A stretch of DNA of 64,000 nucleotides from Bin34 sp963422415 (GCA_963422415.1 OY729430.1:3286001-3350000); one strand, 5' to 3'. Counted from the stretch's first letter, positions 27,681 to 37,339 are shown. Numbers and translations are program-made. Notes: generated by a model from the letters alone, not told the origin.

Positions 27681-28612
27681 GGCATTGCTCCCACGGCTCC
27701 ACCGAGGCCGGATACAACACGTCGCAGGCAATCCCGCGCCTGCATTCGGTCACGGTCGGTGGCGGGTTTCTCCCCGAAGCGGGTCCTTTCAAAGAGCAAG
27801 GAGAGTTCATGTACGTGCAGACTGTGCAGCCCGAGCGCTTGCAGCTGCGCCTCGAATTCCCGCGACGTCATGCCCCGCGGACGCTGCACTCGTTGCTGAC
27901 GTTCAAAGGTCTGCAGCATGGTGGCATAGCAACGTTGAATGGTACCGGCCACGTTTTCCCCCGCATCCAGAGCCGAAATGGCGTCTTCCGCATGACTGAC
28001 AATCTGGGCCGCGGCCTCCTCTTCGCGATTTCCATACCGCCGCCACAGAACAAACAGACCCCAAGCCGCCGCCAAGGCCGCCAGGCCACCAACGGCATAG
28101 GCTGGCCAGCGTGGCGGATCCTGGGTCCATGCCGGGGGTTCGGGCGGAACCTCCTCGCCTGCGCCGAGCGCCATTAGGCCACTCCGCTGAGACATGGGCT
28201 GGGACTCCAGTTCGCGCTCGTTCTGCCGGTCCTGCAGGCGCAGCAACGCATAGGTAATCAGGATCACCACCAGTACGGCGCCGATCAAGGACTTGCGATA
28301 CTGGGGAGAAACCACGGCGTACAGCGCGGTCAGCAGCAGACTGCCCCAGAACAAGGGCAGCAGGAAATTGGGCAACGAGGAGCCCGCAACCTCCGGATCT
28401 TGACTCCAGGGAGTCGCCCCTGCCTGTCCAAAGGTGCTTGTCAACAGGGCTCTCAGTCCGGTCTCCTCTCCAGGACCGAGTTTCAGCTCGGAGACAAGGG
28501 CCACCAACAGAAGCAAGAGGGCTATGGATCCGACCCCTGCCCAAGTCTGATACCGAGAGTCCGTTTGGCCTTTTTGCCAAGCCTTTTTCAGATTGAACAC
28601 AACACGACTCAC
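27677..28612 (-). CDS. DUF4129 domain membrane protein
   Basis: About 311 residues with several hydrophobic helices (near 28-45, 85-105, 115-133 and 180-200) and a C-terminal DUF4129 region (RCYATMLQTFERQQ and PRGMTSREFEAQL). DUF4129 is known at the C-terminus of transglutaminase-like TgpA proteins; here the protease domain is absent. No ATG lies near the expected N-terminus, so a GTG at 28612 is chosen; the frame continues to a TTG at 28660. It is the first gene of the seven-gene operon. Confidence 0.8.
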   Translation of the reverse strand: MSRVVFNLKKAWQKGQTDSRYQTWAGVGSIALLLLLVALVSELKLGPGEETGLRALLTSTFGQAGATPWSQDPEVAGSSLPNFLLPLFWGSLLLTALYAVVSPQYRKSLIGAVLVVILITYALLRLQDRQNERELESQPMSQRSGLMALGAGEEVPPEPPAWTQDPPRWPAYAVGGLAALAAAWGLFVLWRRYGNREEEAAAQIVSHAEDAISALDAGENVAGTIQRCYATMLQTFERQQRVQRPRGMTSREFEAQLQALGLHSLHVHELSLLFERTRFGEKPATDRDRMQARDCLRRVVSGLGGAVGAMP

Positions 28613-29017
28613 CTTGGCACAGTGGATCCGACTTGCCAGCCCTATGGTTCCGAGCAGCAAAGATCGGACGCAAAATGTCCTGTCAGTTTACCCTTGACCA
28701 TCGGAACTTGACGGGACTTTATACACCCAAGCGACACACCACAAAGAGATTTGTTCCTGCATCGGGAGGATTCCCGGCGTCATGAAGGCGCTTAGATCCA
28801 AGCGGCCGGACTGCAGGTTGTGCACCACTGCCGGCCCAATCCCTCTGGTGCGTCTCGCCGCAGGTAGACAGTAGAGACACAACGTCCCCACGGGAGACGT
28901 TGCAATGTATCATGGTGCTCCCTGCGCAGCAGGTTCGCGGTTCAGTCTCTGCCCCTGATGTCGTCTGGAGATTGACATGGTACACTGTAATTAAGAATAT
29001 GTTTTCTGTTCGCAGAA
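28613..29017 (+). promoter_or_regulatory. Divergent intergenic region with uvrB promoter
   Basis: About 400 bases lie between the DUF4129 gene (minus) and uvrB (plus). For uvrB, TTGACA at 28972-28977 and GAATAT at 28995-29000 (17-base spacer) make a plausible promoter just upstream of the start. An inverted repeat CAACGTC/GACGTTG (28880-28886, 28896-28902) lies 70 bases further up. I find no LexA-type site I can name. No gene is supported here. Confidence 0.5.
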
Positions 29018-31033
29018 ATGCTTGCCCAGAACCACAGAATTGAAGTCGTCAGCGACTTCCAGCCCCGTGGGGATCAGCCTGCCGCCATCGACGCCCTGGC
29101 CCACGGTCTGCAAGCCGGCCTAAAATACCAGACGCTCCTAGGCGTAACGGGGTCCGGCAAGACCTTCACGGTGGCGAATGTAATCGAGCGGGTCCAAAGG
29201 CCCACTCTGGTACTGGCTCACAACAAGACGCTGGCGGCGCAGCTGTATAGCGAACTGAAAGAGTTTCTGCCCCATAACGCGGTCGAGTACTTCGTAAGCT
29301 ACTACGACTACTACCAGCCCGAGGCCTACATCCCGCACTCGGACACTTTCATTGAGAAGGATGCCCAGGTCAACGACGACATTGAACGGCTGCGCCTGGC
29401 AGCGACCAGCGCCCTCTTTGCCCGGACCGACGTGGTCATCGTCTCCTCGGTCTCCTGCATCTATGGCTTGGGCAATCCCGAAGACTATGGCTTTGCGGTC
29501 CTGACGCTGCAGTTGGGAGAGCAGCGGCGCAGACAAACCATCCTGCGGCATCTGGTCAGCATCTATTATTTGCGAAATGACAGTTCCTTGGATCGGGGCC
29601 GGTTCCGGGTACGCGGCGACGTGCTGGAAATCCATCCGGCCCATGAGGAAACCGGCTATCGCGTCAGTTTCTTCGGAGACGAGATCGAACGCATCGTCCA
29701 GTTCGATCTGTTGACCGGAGAGGTCTTGGGCGAACGCGACGAATTGACCGTCTACCCCGCCAAGCATTTCGTGACGTCAGATGAAAAGCTGCAGGCCTCG
29801 CTCGACACCATTGCGGCCGAACTGATGGAGTTCGAGCAGGAATTGCAGCGCACCCACAAGCTGGTGGAGGCACAACGCATCCGGCAGCGCACCGAATACG
29901 ACTTGGAGATGCTGCGCGAGATCGGGTACTGCAACGGCATCGAAAACTACAGTCGACACTTGGATCAGCGCGAAGCCGGGTCCCCGCCCTGGACGCTGGT
30001 GGACTATTTTCCGGCTTCCTGGCTCCTGATTGTGGATGAAAGCCACATGACCCTCCCTCAGCTGCGCGCCATGTACAAGGGGGACCTGTCGCGCAAGCAG
30101 ACCTTGGTGAACTTTGGGTTTCGGCTGCCTTCGGCCCGGGACAACCGTCCCCTGAATTTCGAGGAGTTGACGGAACGCATCAATCAGGCCATCTTCGTGA
30201 GCGCCACCCCCGGCCCCTATGAATTGGCGCATTCCGAGCAGACCGTGGAGCAGATCATTCGGCCTACAGGCCTGCTGGATCCGGTGGTGGATGTACGGCC
30301 CACGGCAGGGCAAATCGAGGACCTCATTCACGAAATCAGCGTCCGCATCGACCGCGGACAGCGCACTCTGGTCACCACCCTGACCAAGCGCATGTCGGAA
30401 GACCTGTCGGAATATCTGAAAGAGCTGGAATTTCGGGTGCATTACCTGCACAGCGAAGTAGACACCTTGGAGCGGGTGGAAATACTGCGGGATCTGCGGT
30501 TGGGCGTATATGACGTGGTCGTGGGGATCAATCTGCTGCGGGAAGGCCTGGATCTGCCAGAGGTCACGTTGGTGGCCATTCTGGATGCAGACAAGCAAGG
30601 ATTTCTGCGCAGCGCAAGCGCGCTCATCCAGAACATCGGCCGCGCGGCCCGCCATGTGGAAGGCAAGGCCATTCTGTATGCGGATACAATCACGGAGGCC
30701 ATGCAACACGCCCTGACGGAAACCCTGCGGCGGCGCGGGCTACAAGAAGCGTTCAATGTCGCCCATGACATTGAACCCGCGTCCATTTCCAAGGAAATTC
30801 ACGATCTGTCCGATCGGGTCAAGTCCATGGTCCAAGATATGGCCACGGAACCGGCAGCAGAGAGCGCATCCCAGGGGGCCTCGCTGACCTCCGCCCAAGT
30901 TTCCACCATGATCAGAGAATTGCAGGTCGAAATGAAGGAGGCCGCAGGTCAACTGGAATTTGAAAAGGCTGCGGCGCTGAGAGATCAGATTGTGGTCCTG
31001 CGGCGCACGGAGTCAATCGAACCGGTGCCATGA
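29018..31033 (+). CDS. uvrB: Excinuclease ABC subunit B
   Basis: The 671-residue DNA-damage-verifying helicase of nucleotide excision repair. Motifs: Walker A GVTGSGKTF, the beta-hairpin YYDYYQPEAYIPHSDTFIEKD, DESHMTLPQ, helicase motifs INLLREGLDLPEV and QNIGRAARH, and a C-terminal UVR domain (about 630-665) for UvrC contact. The start at 29018 lies 18 bases after the proposed -10, so the leader is very short. The stop overlaps the next ATG (ATGA), coupling uvrB to a topoisomerase subunit. Confidence 0.98.
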   Translation: MLAQNHRIEVVSDFQPRGDQPAAIDALAHGLQAGLKYQTLLGVTGSGKTFTVANVIERVQRPTLVLAHNKTLAAQLYSELKEFLPHNAVEYFVSYYDYYQPEAYIPHSDTFIEKDAQVNDDIERLRLAATSALFARTDVVIVSSVSCIYGLGNPEDYGFAVLTLQLGEQRRRQTILRHLVSIYYLRNDSSLDRGRFRVRGDVLEIHPAHEETGYRVSFFGDEIERIVQFDLLTGEVLGERDELTVYPAKHFVTSDEKLQASLDTIAAELMEFEQELQRTHKLVEAQRIRQRTEYDLEMLREIGYCNGIENYSRHLDQREAGSPPWTLVDYFPASWLLIVDESHMTLPQLRAMYKGDLSRKQTLVNFGFRLPSARDNRPLNFEELTERINQAIFVSATPGPYELAHSEQTVEQIIRPTGLLDPVVDVRPTAGQIEDLIHEISVRIDRGQRTLVTTLTKRMSEDLSEYLKELEFRVHYLHSEVDTLERVEILRDLRLGVYDVVVGINLLREGLDLPEVTLVAILDADKQGFLRSASALIQNIGRAARHVEGKAILYADTITEAMQHALTETLRRRGLQEAFNVAHDIEPASISKEIHDLSDRVKSMVQDMATEPAAESASQGASLTSAQVSTMIRELQVEMKEAAGQLEFEKAAALRDQIVVLRRTESIEPVP

Positions 31034-33516
31034 GCGAACCACGCAGCCCCACCGGAAACCTGGAAGAAGCCCAACTGACCCAGGAAATGGAGGTGGCATA
31101 CCGGGATTACGCCATGAGCGTCCTGGTCAGCCGCGCCCTGCCGGATGTACGGGACGGCCTGAAGCCGGTACATCGGCGCATTCTGTACGCCATGTACCAT
31201 GACTTGCGGCTGCCCAGCCATGCGCCGCACAAAAAGAGTGCCCGCGTGGTAGGAGAGGTCCTAGGCAAGTACCACCCGCACAGCGACCAGTCCGTGTATG
31301 ACGCCATGGTACGTCTGGCCCAACCTTTCAGCCTCCGGTACCCACTGGTGGATGGTCAGGGCAATCTGGGCAGCATAGACGGGGACAATCCGGCCGCCAT
31401 GCGGTACACGGAGGTGCGCCTTTCCCCGATCGCGGAGCTCATGGTGCCGGATCTGGCCCAAGACACGGTCGAGTGGCGGGCCAACTTCGACGGCACACTC
31501 CAGGAACCCGTGATCCTGCCTACGATCCTCCCCAATCTGCTGGTGAATGGAGCCAATGGCATCGCGGTGGGCATGGCCACCCAGATCCCGCCGCACAACG
31601 CGGGCGAGGTTTGTGACGCGCTCTTTTTCATGCTGGACAACTATGAGCGGGCGGACTGCATTGACGCCCGCGAGCTGCTGCAGTACATCAAGGGACCGGA
31701 CTTTCCCACGGGAGGCCTGCTGTATCGCTATCACCAGCCGGACAAGGGCGACACCCTCGAGGACAGACTGCTGCCCGCGTATGCAACCGGACGCGGCAGC
31801 GTCACGGTCCAAGCCAAGGTACACTTGGAAGAGGCCGGCATGGGACGCAGCCGTATCGTGGTCTCCGAGATCCCCTATCAGACCAACAAGTCACACTTGA
31901 TTGAACGTATTGTCTCTGTGGTCAATCGCAACCAGATAGACGGCATCGTGGACGTGCGCGACGAAAGCGACCGGGCCGGCATGCGAATCTGCATCGAGCT
32001 GAACCGGGCCGCCCATACGCCGGAGGTCCTTCAGAAGCTTTTCAAGCTGACACCGCTGCAACAACACTTCAGCCTGTCCTTGGTGGCCTTGGTGGATGGC
32101 GTACCCCTGCGCATTGTGTTACGCGACATTCTGACGGAGTTCATCAAGCACCGCCAAGAAGTGGTCCACCGCCGTTCTGCATTCGAATTGCAGGCTGCCA
32201 AGACCCGCATCCACATCGTGGAAGGGTTGCTTGGCGCCTTGGATGTACTGGATGACGTCATTCAGATCATTCGGAAAAGCCGGAGCCAGGATCAAGCCCA
32301 GGATCGGCTGCAGGATCGGTTTGTGTTCACTCCGACGCAGACCCAAGCCATTCTGGGCATGCCCTTGCGACAACTCGTAGGCATGGAGATGCGACAGCTG
32401 CGACAGGAGTTTCAGGCTCTCACACAGGAAATCCGCCGCCTCACGGAGTTGCTGGCTTCCGACGACTTGTTGCGCGCCGTCATTAAGACGGAGCTGGAAC
32501 AGGTCAAGGCGACGCTGAGCGACCCGCGGCGCACTCGCATCTTGGACCAACCGGTCCAGAACTTGACTGCAGAGGATTTGGCCCCGGATCAGACCGTCTG
32601 GATCGCGGTAGGCCAAAAAGGCACGGTCAAGCGCTATGCCTACCGCGGCATGCAGGCGGGTCGCTTCCGGGAAATCGGCCGCAACGGCAGCCTGATCGCA
32701 ATGACCGCCAATACGCGGGACGTGCTGTATCTCTTCAGCCAGGATGGCATTTGCCAAAGGGTGCAGGTGTTCCGTTTCCCGGATGCAGGTTCCCCCAAGC
32801 ATATCGGGAAATATACGGCCTTCACGCGCCGGGATGCGTTGGTGGCGGCGATTCCGTTGCCGCAGGACTCCCACCATGATGAAACCGTTCATGTCTGCAT
32901 GATCACACGGCAGGGCATAATCAAGCGGGTCAACGTCAACATGCTGATTGAGGCCCCAGGCGAAGAAATCCGTGTGATCAATCTCAAGAAGGGCGATCAC
33001 CTGGGCTGGGTCCTGCTTTCCCCCCATACACAAGAAGTGATGCTCTTTACCGCTCGAGGGCGGGCGCTGCGCTTCCGTGAGGCAGAGGTGAGAGCCCTGA
33101 GCCTCGCTGCCGTGGGCGTGCAAAGCATGCGGCTTGAAACCAATGACCACATAGTGTCCGCCTCTCTGGCTCAACCCGTCGACACGGTGCTGTCGGTGAC
33201 TCGCCGGGGCTTTGCCAAACGCACGCCCATTGCGGAATTCCCCCTGAAAACCCGGAGTGGAAAGGGGGTGATTGGCCACAGGATCAACACGAGCACCGGA
33301 CCGTTGGCCGGGGCTCTGGCCATCGGCCGGGATCAGAACGATGCCAAGGCGGCCTTCAATACGGATCGCACTGCCTGGATTCTGGACGTGCACAGCATTC
33401 CCGAGTCAAGACGTTCCACCCAGGGCCGTCGCATGACCGCGCCGGATGATGAAAGCCCCGTTGGCTCGATCACGCTGCTGTGGTCGGATGCGGAAGAGGG
33501 CAAACGCCCCACCTGA
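31030..33516 (+). CDS. gyrA: DNA gyrase / topoisomerase IV subunit A
   Basis: The 828-residue type IIA topoisomerase A subunit breaks and rejoins DNA. The breakage domain has RALPDVRDGLKPVHRR and the catalytic Tyr126 in AMRYTEVRLS. The C-terminal half (about 500-810) shows repeated beta-pinwheel blades. I do not see a clear QRRGGRG-type GyrA box, so parC cannot be excluded. The quinolone-site segment reads HPHSDQSVYD, with Ser and Gln where Gly and Ser are usual. It is coupled to uvrB by ATGA, and no B subunit is nearby. Confidence 0.9.
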   Translation: MSEPRSPTGNLEEAQLTQEMEVAYRDYAMSVLVSRALPDVRDGLKPVHRRILYAMYHDLRLPSHAPHKKSARVVGEVLGKYHPHSDQSVYDAMVRLAQPFSLRYPLVDGQGNLGSIDGDNPAAMRYTEVRLSPIAELMVPDLAQDTVEWRANFDGTLQEPVILPTILPNLLVNGANGIAVGMATQIPPHNAGEVCDALFFMLDNYERADCIDARELLQYIKGPDFPTGGLLYRYHQPDKGDTLEDRLLPAYATGRGSVTVQAKVHLEEAGMGRSRIVVSEIPYQTNKSHLIERIVSVVNRNQIDGIVDVRDESDRAGMRICIELNRAAHTPEVLQKLFKLTPLQQHFSLSLVALVDGVPLRIVLRDILTEFIKHRQEVVHRRSAFELQAAKTRIHIVEGLLGALDVLDDVIQIIRKSRSQDQAQDRLQDRFVFTPTQTQAILGMPLRQLVGMEMRQLRQEFQALTQEIRRLTELLASDDLLRAVIKTELEQVKATLSDPRRTRILDQPVQNLTAEDLAPDQTVWIAVGQKGTVKRYAYRGMQAGRFREIGRNGSLIAMTANTRDVLYLFSQDGICQRVQVFRFPDAGSPKHIGKYTAFTRRDALVAAIPLPQDSHHDETVHVCMITRQGIIKRVNVNMLIEAPGEEIRVINLKKGDHLGWVLLSPHTQEVMLFTARGRALRFREAEVRALSLAAVGVQSMRLETNDHIVSASLAQPVDTVLSVTRRGFAKRTPIAEFPLKTRSGKGVIGHRINTSTGPLAGALAIGRDQNDAKAAFNTDRTAWILDVHSIPESRRSTQGRRMTAPDDESPVGSITLLWSDAEEGKRPT

Positions 33517-33621
33517 ACCTGTGATTCGCACCAACCCGTCGCGCACCACCAAGCACAGTTGGGATCCTGACATCTGTCCACCCATCCTGACCGATTGCAC
33601 AGAACGTCCAAAGGCAACGCG

Positions 33622-34533
33622 ATGAATACCGCTCCTGACATGCCATGGCGAGGTATTTTCGTCATTCTGGCGACCCCTTTCCAAGAGGATTCCAGTCTGG
33701 ATATGGCAAGCCTGCGCCGCCAGGTGGAATACTGTGTGGCATCGGGTGTACAGGGGGTGGTCGGACCGGCCAATGCCAGTGAATTCGGCGCCATGTCGGA
33801 TGCGGAAAGAGAGGATTGGATCCATGTCGTGGCGGATGCCTGCGCGGGCCGCGTGCCTTTTGTGGCCACTACCTCCGGTCTCAACGCCAAGGTGGCGGGA
33901 GACCTCTCTGCCTGGGCGGTGGCCCAAGGCGCGGACGGCATCATGGCCATGCCCCCCTACCTCCTTCATCCCGATGCGGAAGGTTGCTACCGCTACTACG
34001 CCCATCTGAACGACCAAGTGGCCAAGCCCATCGTGATTCAGAACTATATGGGTCCGATTGGAACACCCATGTCCGCGGCATTGATGGGCCGCATGTGTCG
34101 AGAGCTGGATTGGGTCCAATATGTCAAGGAAGAGACATTCCCAGAGCCTCGGCAGATTTCCGCGACGCTGGCCGCCACCGGCAACGCCTGCAAAGGAGTC
34201 TTTGGTGGCCAAGGTGGGGTCTACATCATGGACGAGTTTCGCCGCGGCGCCTGCGGCAACATGCCGGCCAGTCAGCTCTCGGCACAACATGTGTGGTTGT
34301 GGAAGCTGCTGGAGGCGGGAGACTGGGATGGCGCCCGTATCCTGTACAACCGAATACTGCCGGTCATTGCATTCGAAAGACTGCACGGTGTGGCTGCATA
34401 CAAGGAGATCCTGTATCGGCGCGGCATATTCAGCACCACCTGCAGTCGGAAGCCCGGAGCCGTCCTGGATCAACAAGACCTGATGGAATTGAATGAGATC
34501 CTGGCATTGGCCGATCCCGATCTGGCTCGCTGA
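33622..34533 (+). CDS. Dihydrodipicolinate synthase/N-acetylneuraminate lyase family protein
   Basis: The 303-residue TIM-barrel aldolase has Schiff-base Lys169 (QYVKEE) and Tyr142 (IQNYMG). The pyruvate-binding loop is GPANASEFGAM, lacking the double Thr of true DapA, so the product is probably another 2-keto acid lyase or hydratase rather than lysine synthesis. The start at 33622 is preferred over an upstream ATG-like reading from 33595, because MNTAPDMPWRG fits the family N-terminus. It precedes mtnA by 21 bases and is likely cotranscribed. Confidence 0.9.
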   Translation: MNTAPDMPWRGIFVILATPFQEDSSLDMASLRRQVEYCVASGVQGVVGPANASEFGAMSDAEREDWIHVVADACAGRVPFVATTSGLNAKVAGDLSAWAVAQGADGIMAMPPYLLHPDAEGCYRYYAHLNDQVAKPIVIQNYMGPIGTPMSAALMGRMCRELDWVQYVKEETFPEPRQISATLAATGNACKGVFGGQGGVYIMDEFRRGACGNMPASQLSAQHVWLWKLLEAGDWDGARILYNRILPVIAFERLHGVAAYKEILYRRGIFSTTCSRKPGAVLDQQDLMELNEILALADPDLAR

Positions 34534-34554
34534 ATCAACTGGAGTGCAGTTGCC

Positions 34555-35607
34555 ATGAGAACCATCTATTGGCAAGACAACATCGTCAAGATGATCGACC
34601 AGAGGCTGCTGCCCGCACAATTTGTCATTGCCGAACTGCACACTGTCGCCGAAGTGGTGCAGTCCATCCAGCAGATGTACGTGCGCGGCGCGCCGGCTAT
34701 CGGAGCCACGGCGGCTCTGGGCATGGCGCTGGCGGCACGCCAAAGCCTTGCTTCAGACCGGGACGGCCTGCTGCATGATCTGCGACAGGCCAAGCAAGAA
34801 CTGGATGCCGCCCGTCCCACGGCGGTGAATCTGGCCTGGGCCACAACGCGCATTCTGGACGTCCTGAATCAGGCTCCAGCGACCCTTGACACTGGGGATC
34901 TGCGAGCCTTGGCGTTGGACAAGGCCCAGGAACTCCTGCAGGAAGACATTGAGATCAACCGGTGCATGGGACGCCACGGCGCCACCGTCATTCCGGACGG
35001 AGCCCATCTCATGCACCATTGCAATACGGGTTCTCTGGCTACGGTGGACTTCGGCACGGCCCTAGGTGTAGTGTACGCCTGCCAAGAGCAGGGCAAGAAT
35101 GTGCATGTTTGGGTCAACGAGACGCGACCGCGTTTGCAGGGAGCCCGGCTTACGGCCTGGGAATTGATGCGGGCCGAGGTGCCCATGCACCTCGTAGTCG
35201 ACAACGCGGCGGGATCCCTGATGCGCAGCGGCCAAGTTGATGTTGTGGTGTTTGGGGCGGACCGGGTAGCGGCCAATGGTGACGTGGTCAATAAGATAGG
35301 CACATACAACATAGCGGTACTGGCGCAGGCTCATGGCATTCCGGTCTATTGTATGGCTCCCACTAGCACCGTGGACTTGTCCAAGGCCACCGGGGACGAC
35401 ATTCCCATCGAGGAGCGCGCGGCCGCGGAAATCACCCACATTGAGGACAGGGCCGTGGCTCCGGCCGGCGTGCCGGTGTTCAACCCGGCCTTTGACATCA
35501 CGCCCCATCGATACCTTACCGGCATCGTGACCGAGCATGGCGTCTGCTATCCGCCCTTCACACGGTCATTGCATTCCGCCAAGGCCGGATCCAGAGACAC
35601 TCCTTGA
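34555..35607 (+). CDS. mtnA: Methylthioribose-1-phosphate isomerase
   Basis: The 350-residue isomerase of the methionine salvage route makes methylthioribulose 1-phosphate. VRGAPAIGATAALG, catalytic Cys156 (HHCNTGSLAT) and Asp236 (FGADRVAANGDVVNKIGTY) are present. Related eIF2B-like proteins lack this pairing, so the assignment is firm. The gene lies in a cluster with ahcY and metK, so the S-adenosylmethionine by-products methylthioadenosine and homocysteine are both recycled here. No mtnB, C or D is visible nearby. Confidence 0.96.
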   Translation: MRTIYWQDNIVKMIDQRLLPAQFVIAELHTVAEVVQSIQQMYVRGAPAIGATAALGMALAARQSLASDRDGLLHDLRQAKQELDAARPTAVNLAWATTRILDVLNQAPATLDTGDLRALALDKAQELLQEDIEINRCMGRHGATVIPDGAHLMHHCNTGSLATVDFGTALGVVYACQEQGKNVHVWVNETRPRLQGARLTAWELMRAEVPMHLVVDNAAGSLMRSGQVDVVVFGADRVAANGDVVNKIGTYNIAVLAQAHGIPVYCMAPTSTVDLSKATGDDIPIEERAAAEITHIEDRAVAPAGVPVFNPAFDITPHRYLTGIVTEHGVCYPPFTRSLHSAKAGSRDTP

Positions 35608-35962
35608 TCCCATCTTGCTACCTTGGGCAAGCGCCAGGCCATTCTGTCTTGCAAGGCAATGGTCCATGCAGAAGATGCCGGTGCCTCGTGGGACAGTCTC
35701 ATGGGGTCCAAGCGCAGCGGGGCTAAGGCCTAGGGGACAGGTCGCTGAACCCAGGGCAAGACAAACGCGCGAGACCAGAAAGAGCGGGTGGAATGGTTGG
35801 TGAGGATTTGACGTACAGTGATTCTCCCCTTTATCCTCAGAGGGTACCGCGCATTGCAGGACATACAGGCATTTGTTGCGCAATGCCGTGCAGGAGACAG
35901 GATTTCCTTGTCTCATGGCGGTCTTTCGCAATACAGCGAAGCGTTGGGCTCTTCCCTGTGCC
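35608..35962 (+). promoter_or_regulatory. Promoter and hairpin-rich leader before ahcY
   Basis: A promoter-like pair, TTGACG (35808-35813) and TATCCT (35832-35837, 18-base spacer), would start RNA about 200 bases before the conserved ahcY coding region. Three hairpins follow: GCATTGC/GCAATGC (35851-35857, 35880-35886); GAGACAGGA paired with its near complement (35894-35902, 35905-35914, one bulge); and TTCGC/GCGAA (35925-35929, 35936-35940). The length and folding suit a cis-regulatory leader, but I cannot match it to the SAH or SAM riboswitch consensus. Confidence 0.45.
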
Positions 35963-37306
35963 ATGCATCCAGAGCGCGTAGCATCATGGCCTCTCTGCCC
36001 ACCCTCTGGGGCTCCGAACACAACCTGTCACACTTGGGAGAAATCCACCATCGAGTACGACATTGCCAACATTGATCTAGCGGAGAAGGGCCTCAGGCGC
36101 ATGGCTTGGGCACAAAGAGAGATGCCGGTCCTGGATGCCTTGGAACAACGTTTTGCCCAAGAGCTGCCCTTCAATGGCATTCGGCTGGCGGCCTGCATGC
36201 ATGTCACCACAGAAACGGCCCATCTTGTGCGCGTGTTGCAGGCCGGAGGCGCCGAACTGGCTTTGTGCGCCAGCAATCCACTGAGCACCCAGGATGACGT
36301 GGCAGCGGCCCTGCTGTCTCGCTACGAAGTGCCGGTCTTCGCCGTACGCGGAGAATCGCCCGAGATGTATCATCGGCATCTGCGTGCCGTCTTGGACATC
36401 AAGCCTCACTTGACCATGGACGACGGCATGGATTTGCTGGCTCTGCTGCACACGGAAGCCGATCACCTGTTGGACGGCGTGCATGGCGGCACCGAGGAGA
36501 CCACCACCGGCGTCATTCGCCTCAAGGCCATGGCCCAGGCCGGGGCCTTGAAGTATCCCGTGATGGCCGTCAACGATGCCCAGACCAAGCATCTCTTCGA
36601 CAATCGCTATGGCACGGGGCAGAGCTCTCTGGACGGCATCATTCGGGCCACCAACATCCTGCTCGCAGGCCGCAATTTCGTGGTGGCGGGCTATGGCTGG
36701 TGCAGTCGCGGCATAGCCCAGCGGGCCCGTGGTCATGGATCCAAGGTGATCGTGACGGAAGTGGAGCCGGTACGAGCGCTGGAAGCCGTCATGGACGGAT
36801 ATCAGGTTATGCCCATGTCGGAAGCCGTCCAGATTGGCGAAGTCTTCTGCAGCGCGACCGGCTGTTGTCACATCCTGGACGCACAGCACTTCGCCGTCAT
36901 GCGCGACGGAGCCGTGATGGCCAATAGCGGACACTTTGACATCGAGATCAACCTGGAAGCCTTGGCGGCCATGAGCCGTCAGGTGGAGCGGATTCGAGAC
37001 AATTTGGACGAATATCATCTGGCGGACGGCCGTTGCCTCTACGTAGTCGGCGAGGGCCGTCTGGTCAATCTGGCCGCAGCCGAGGGCCATCCCTCTACCG
37101 TCATGGACATGAGCTTCGCCAATCAGGCTCTGGCCGCCCTGCACATGGTGCGACATGGTGCGGACATGACGCCGGATGTCCATCAACTGCCTCATGACAT
37201 CGATGAGCAAATCGCCCGGCTAAAATTAGAGGCAATGGGGGTGCAAATCGACAGTTTGACCACAGCCCAATCCGACTACCTGCACAGCTGGTCGCATGGA
37301 ACCTGA
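35963..37306 (+). CDS. ahcY: Adenosylhomocysteinase
   Basis: The enzyme splits S-adenosylhomocysteine to adenosine and homocysteine and binds NAD. Motifs: HVTTETAHLVRVL, TMDDGMDL, HGGTEETTTGVIRLK, NDAQTKHLFDNRYGTGQS and the Rossmann VVAGYGWCSRGIAQRARG. Conserved sequence begins at IEYDIANIDLAEKGLRRM, where no ATG/GTG/TTG exists. Either an ATG at 35963 adds about 29 unconserved residues (447 in all), or an ATC codon at 36050 (GGGAG nine bases upstream) starts a 418-residue protein of ordinary length. Only the start is uncertain. Confidence 0.94.
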   Translation: MHPERVASWPLCPPSGAPNTTCHTWEKSTIEYDIANIDLAEKGLRRMAWAQREMPVLDALEQRFAQELPFNGIRLAACMHVTTETAHLVRVLQAGGAELALCASNPLSTQDDVAAALLSRYEVPVFAVRGESPEMYHRHLRAVLDIKPHLTMDDGMDLLALLHTEADHLLDGVHGGTEETTTGVIRLKAMAQAGALKYPVMAVNDAQTKHLFDNRYGTGQSSLDGIIRATNILLAGRNFVVAGYGWCSRGIAQRARGHGSKVIVTEVEPVRALEAVMDGYQVMPMSEAVQIGEVFCSATGCCHILDAQHFAVMRDGAVMANSGHFDIEINLEALAAMSRQVERIRDNLDEYHLADGRCLYVVGEGRLVNLAAAEGHPSTVMDMSFANQALAALHMVRHGADMTPDVHQLPHDIDEQIARLKLEAMGVQIDSLTTAQSDYLHSWSHGT

Positions 37307-37339
37307 TTTTGGCGCAAGGCGCAACAGAGTGCAAAGGCA

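Noticed and set aside
35808..36049. SAH or SAM riboswitch
   Set aside because: The gene context is right but I could not match the core consensus by eye, so I report only a structured leader.
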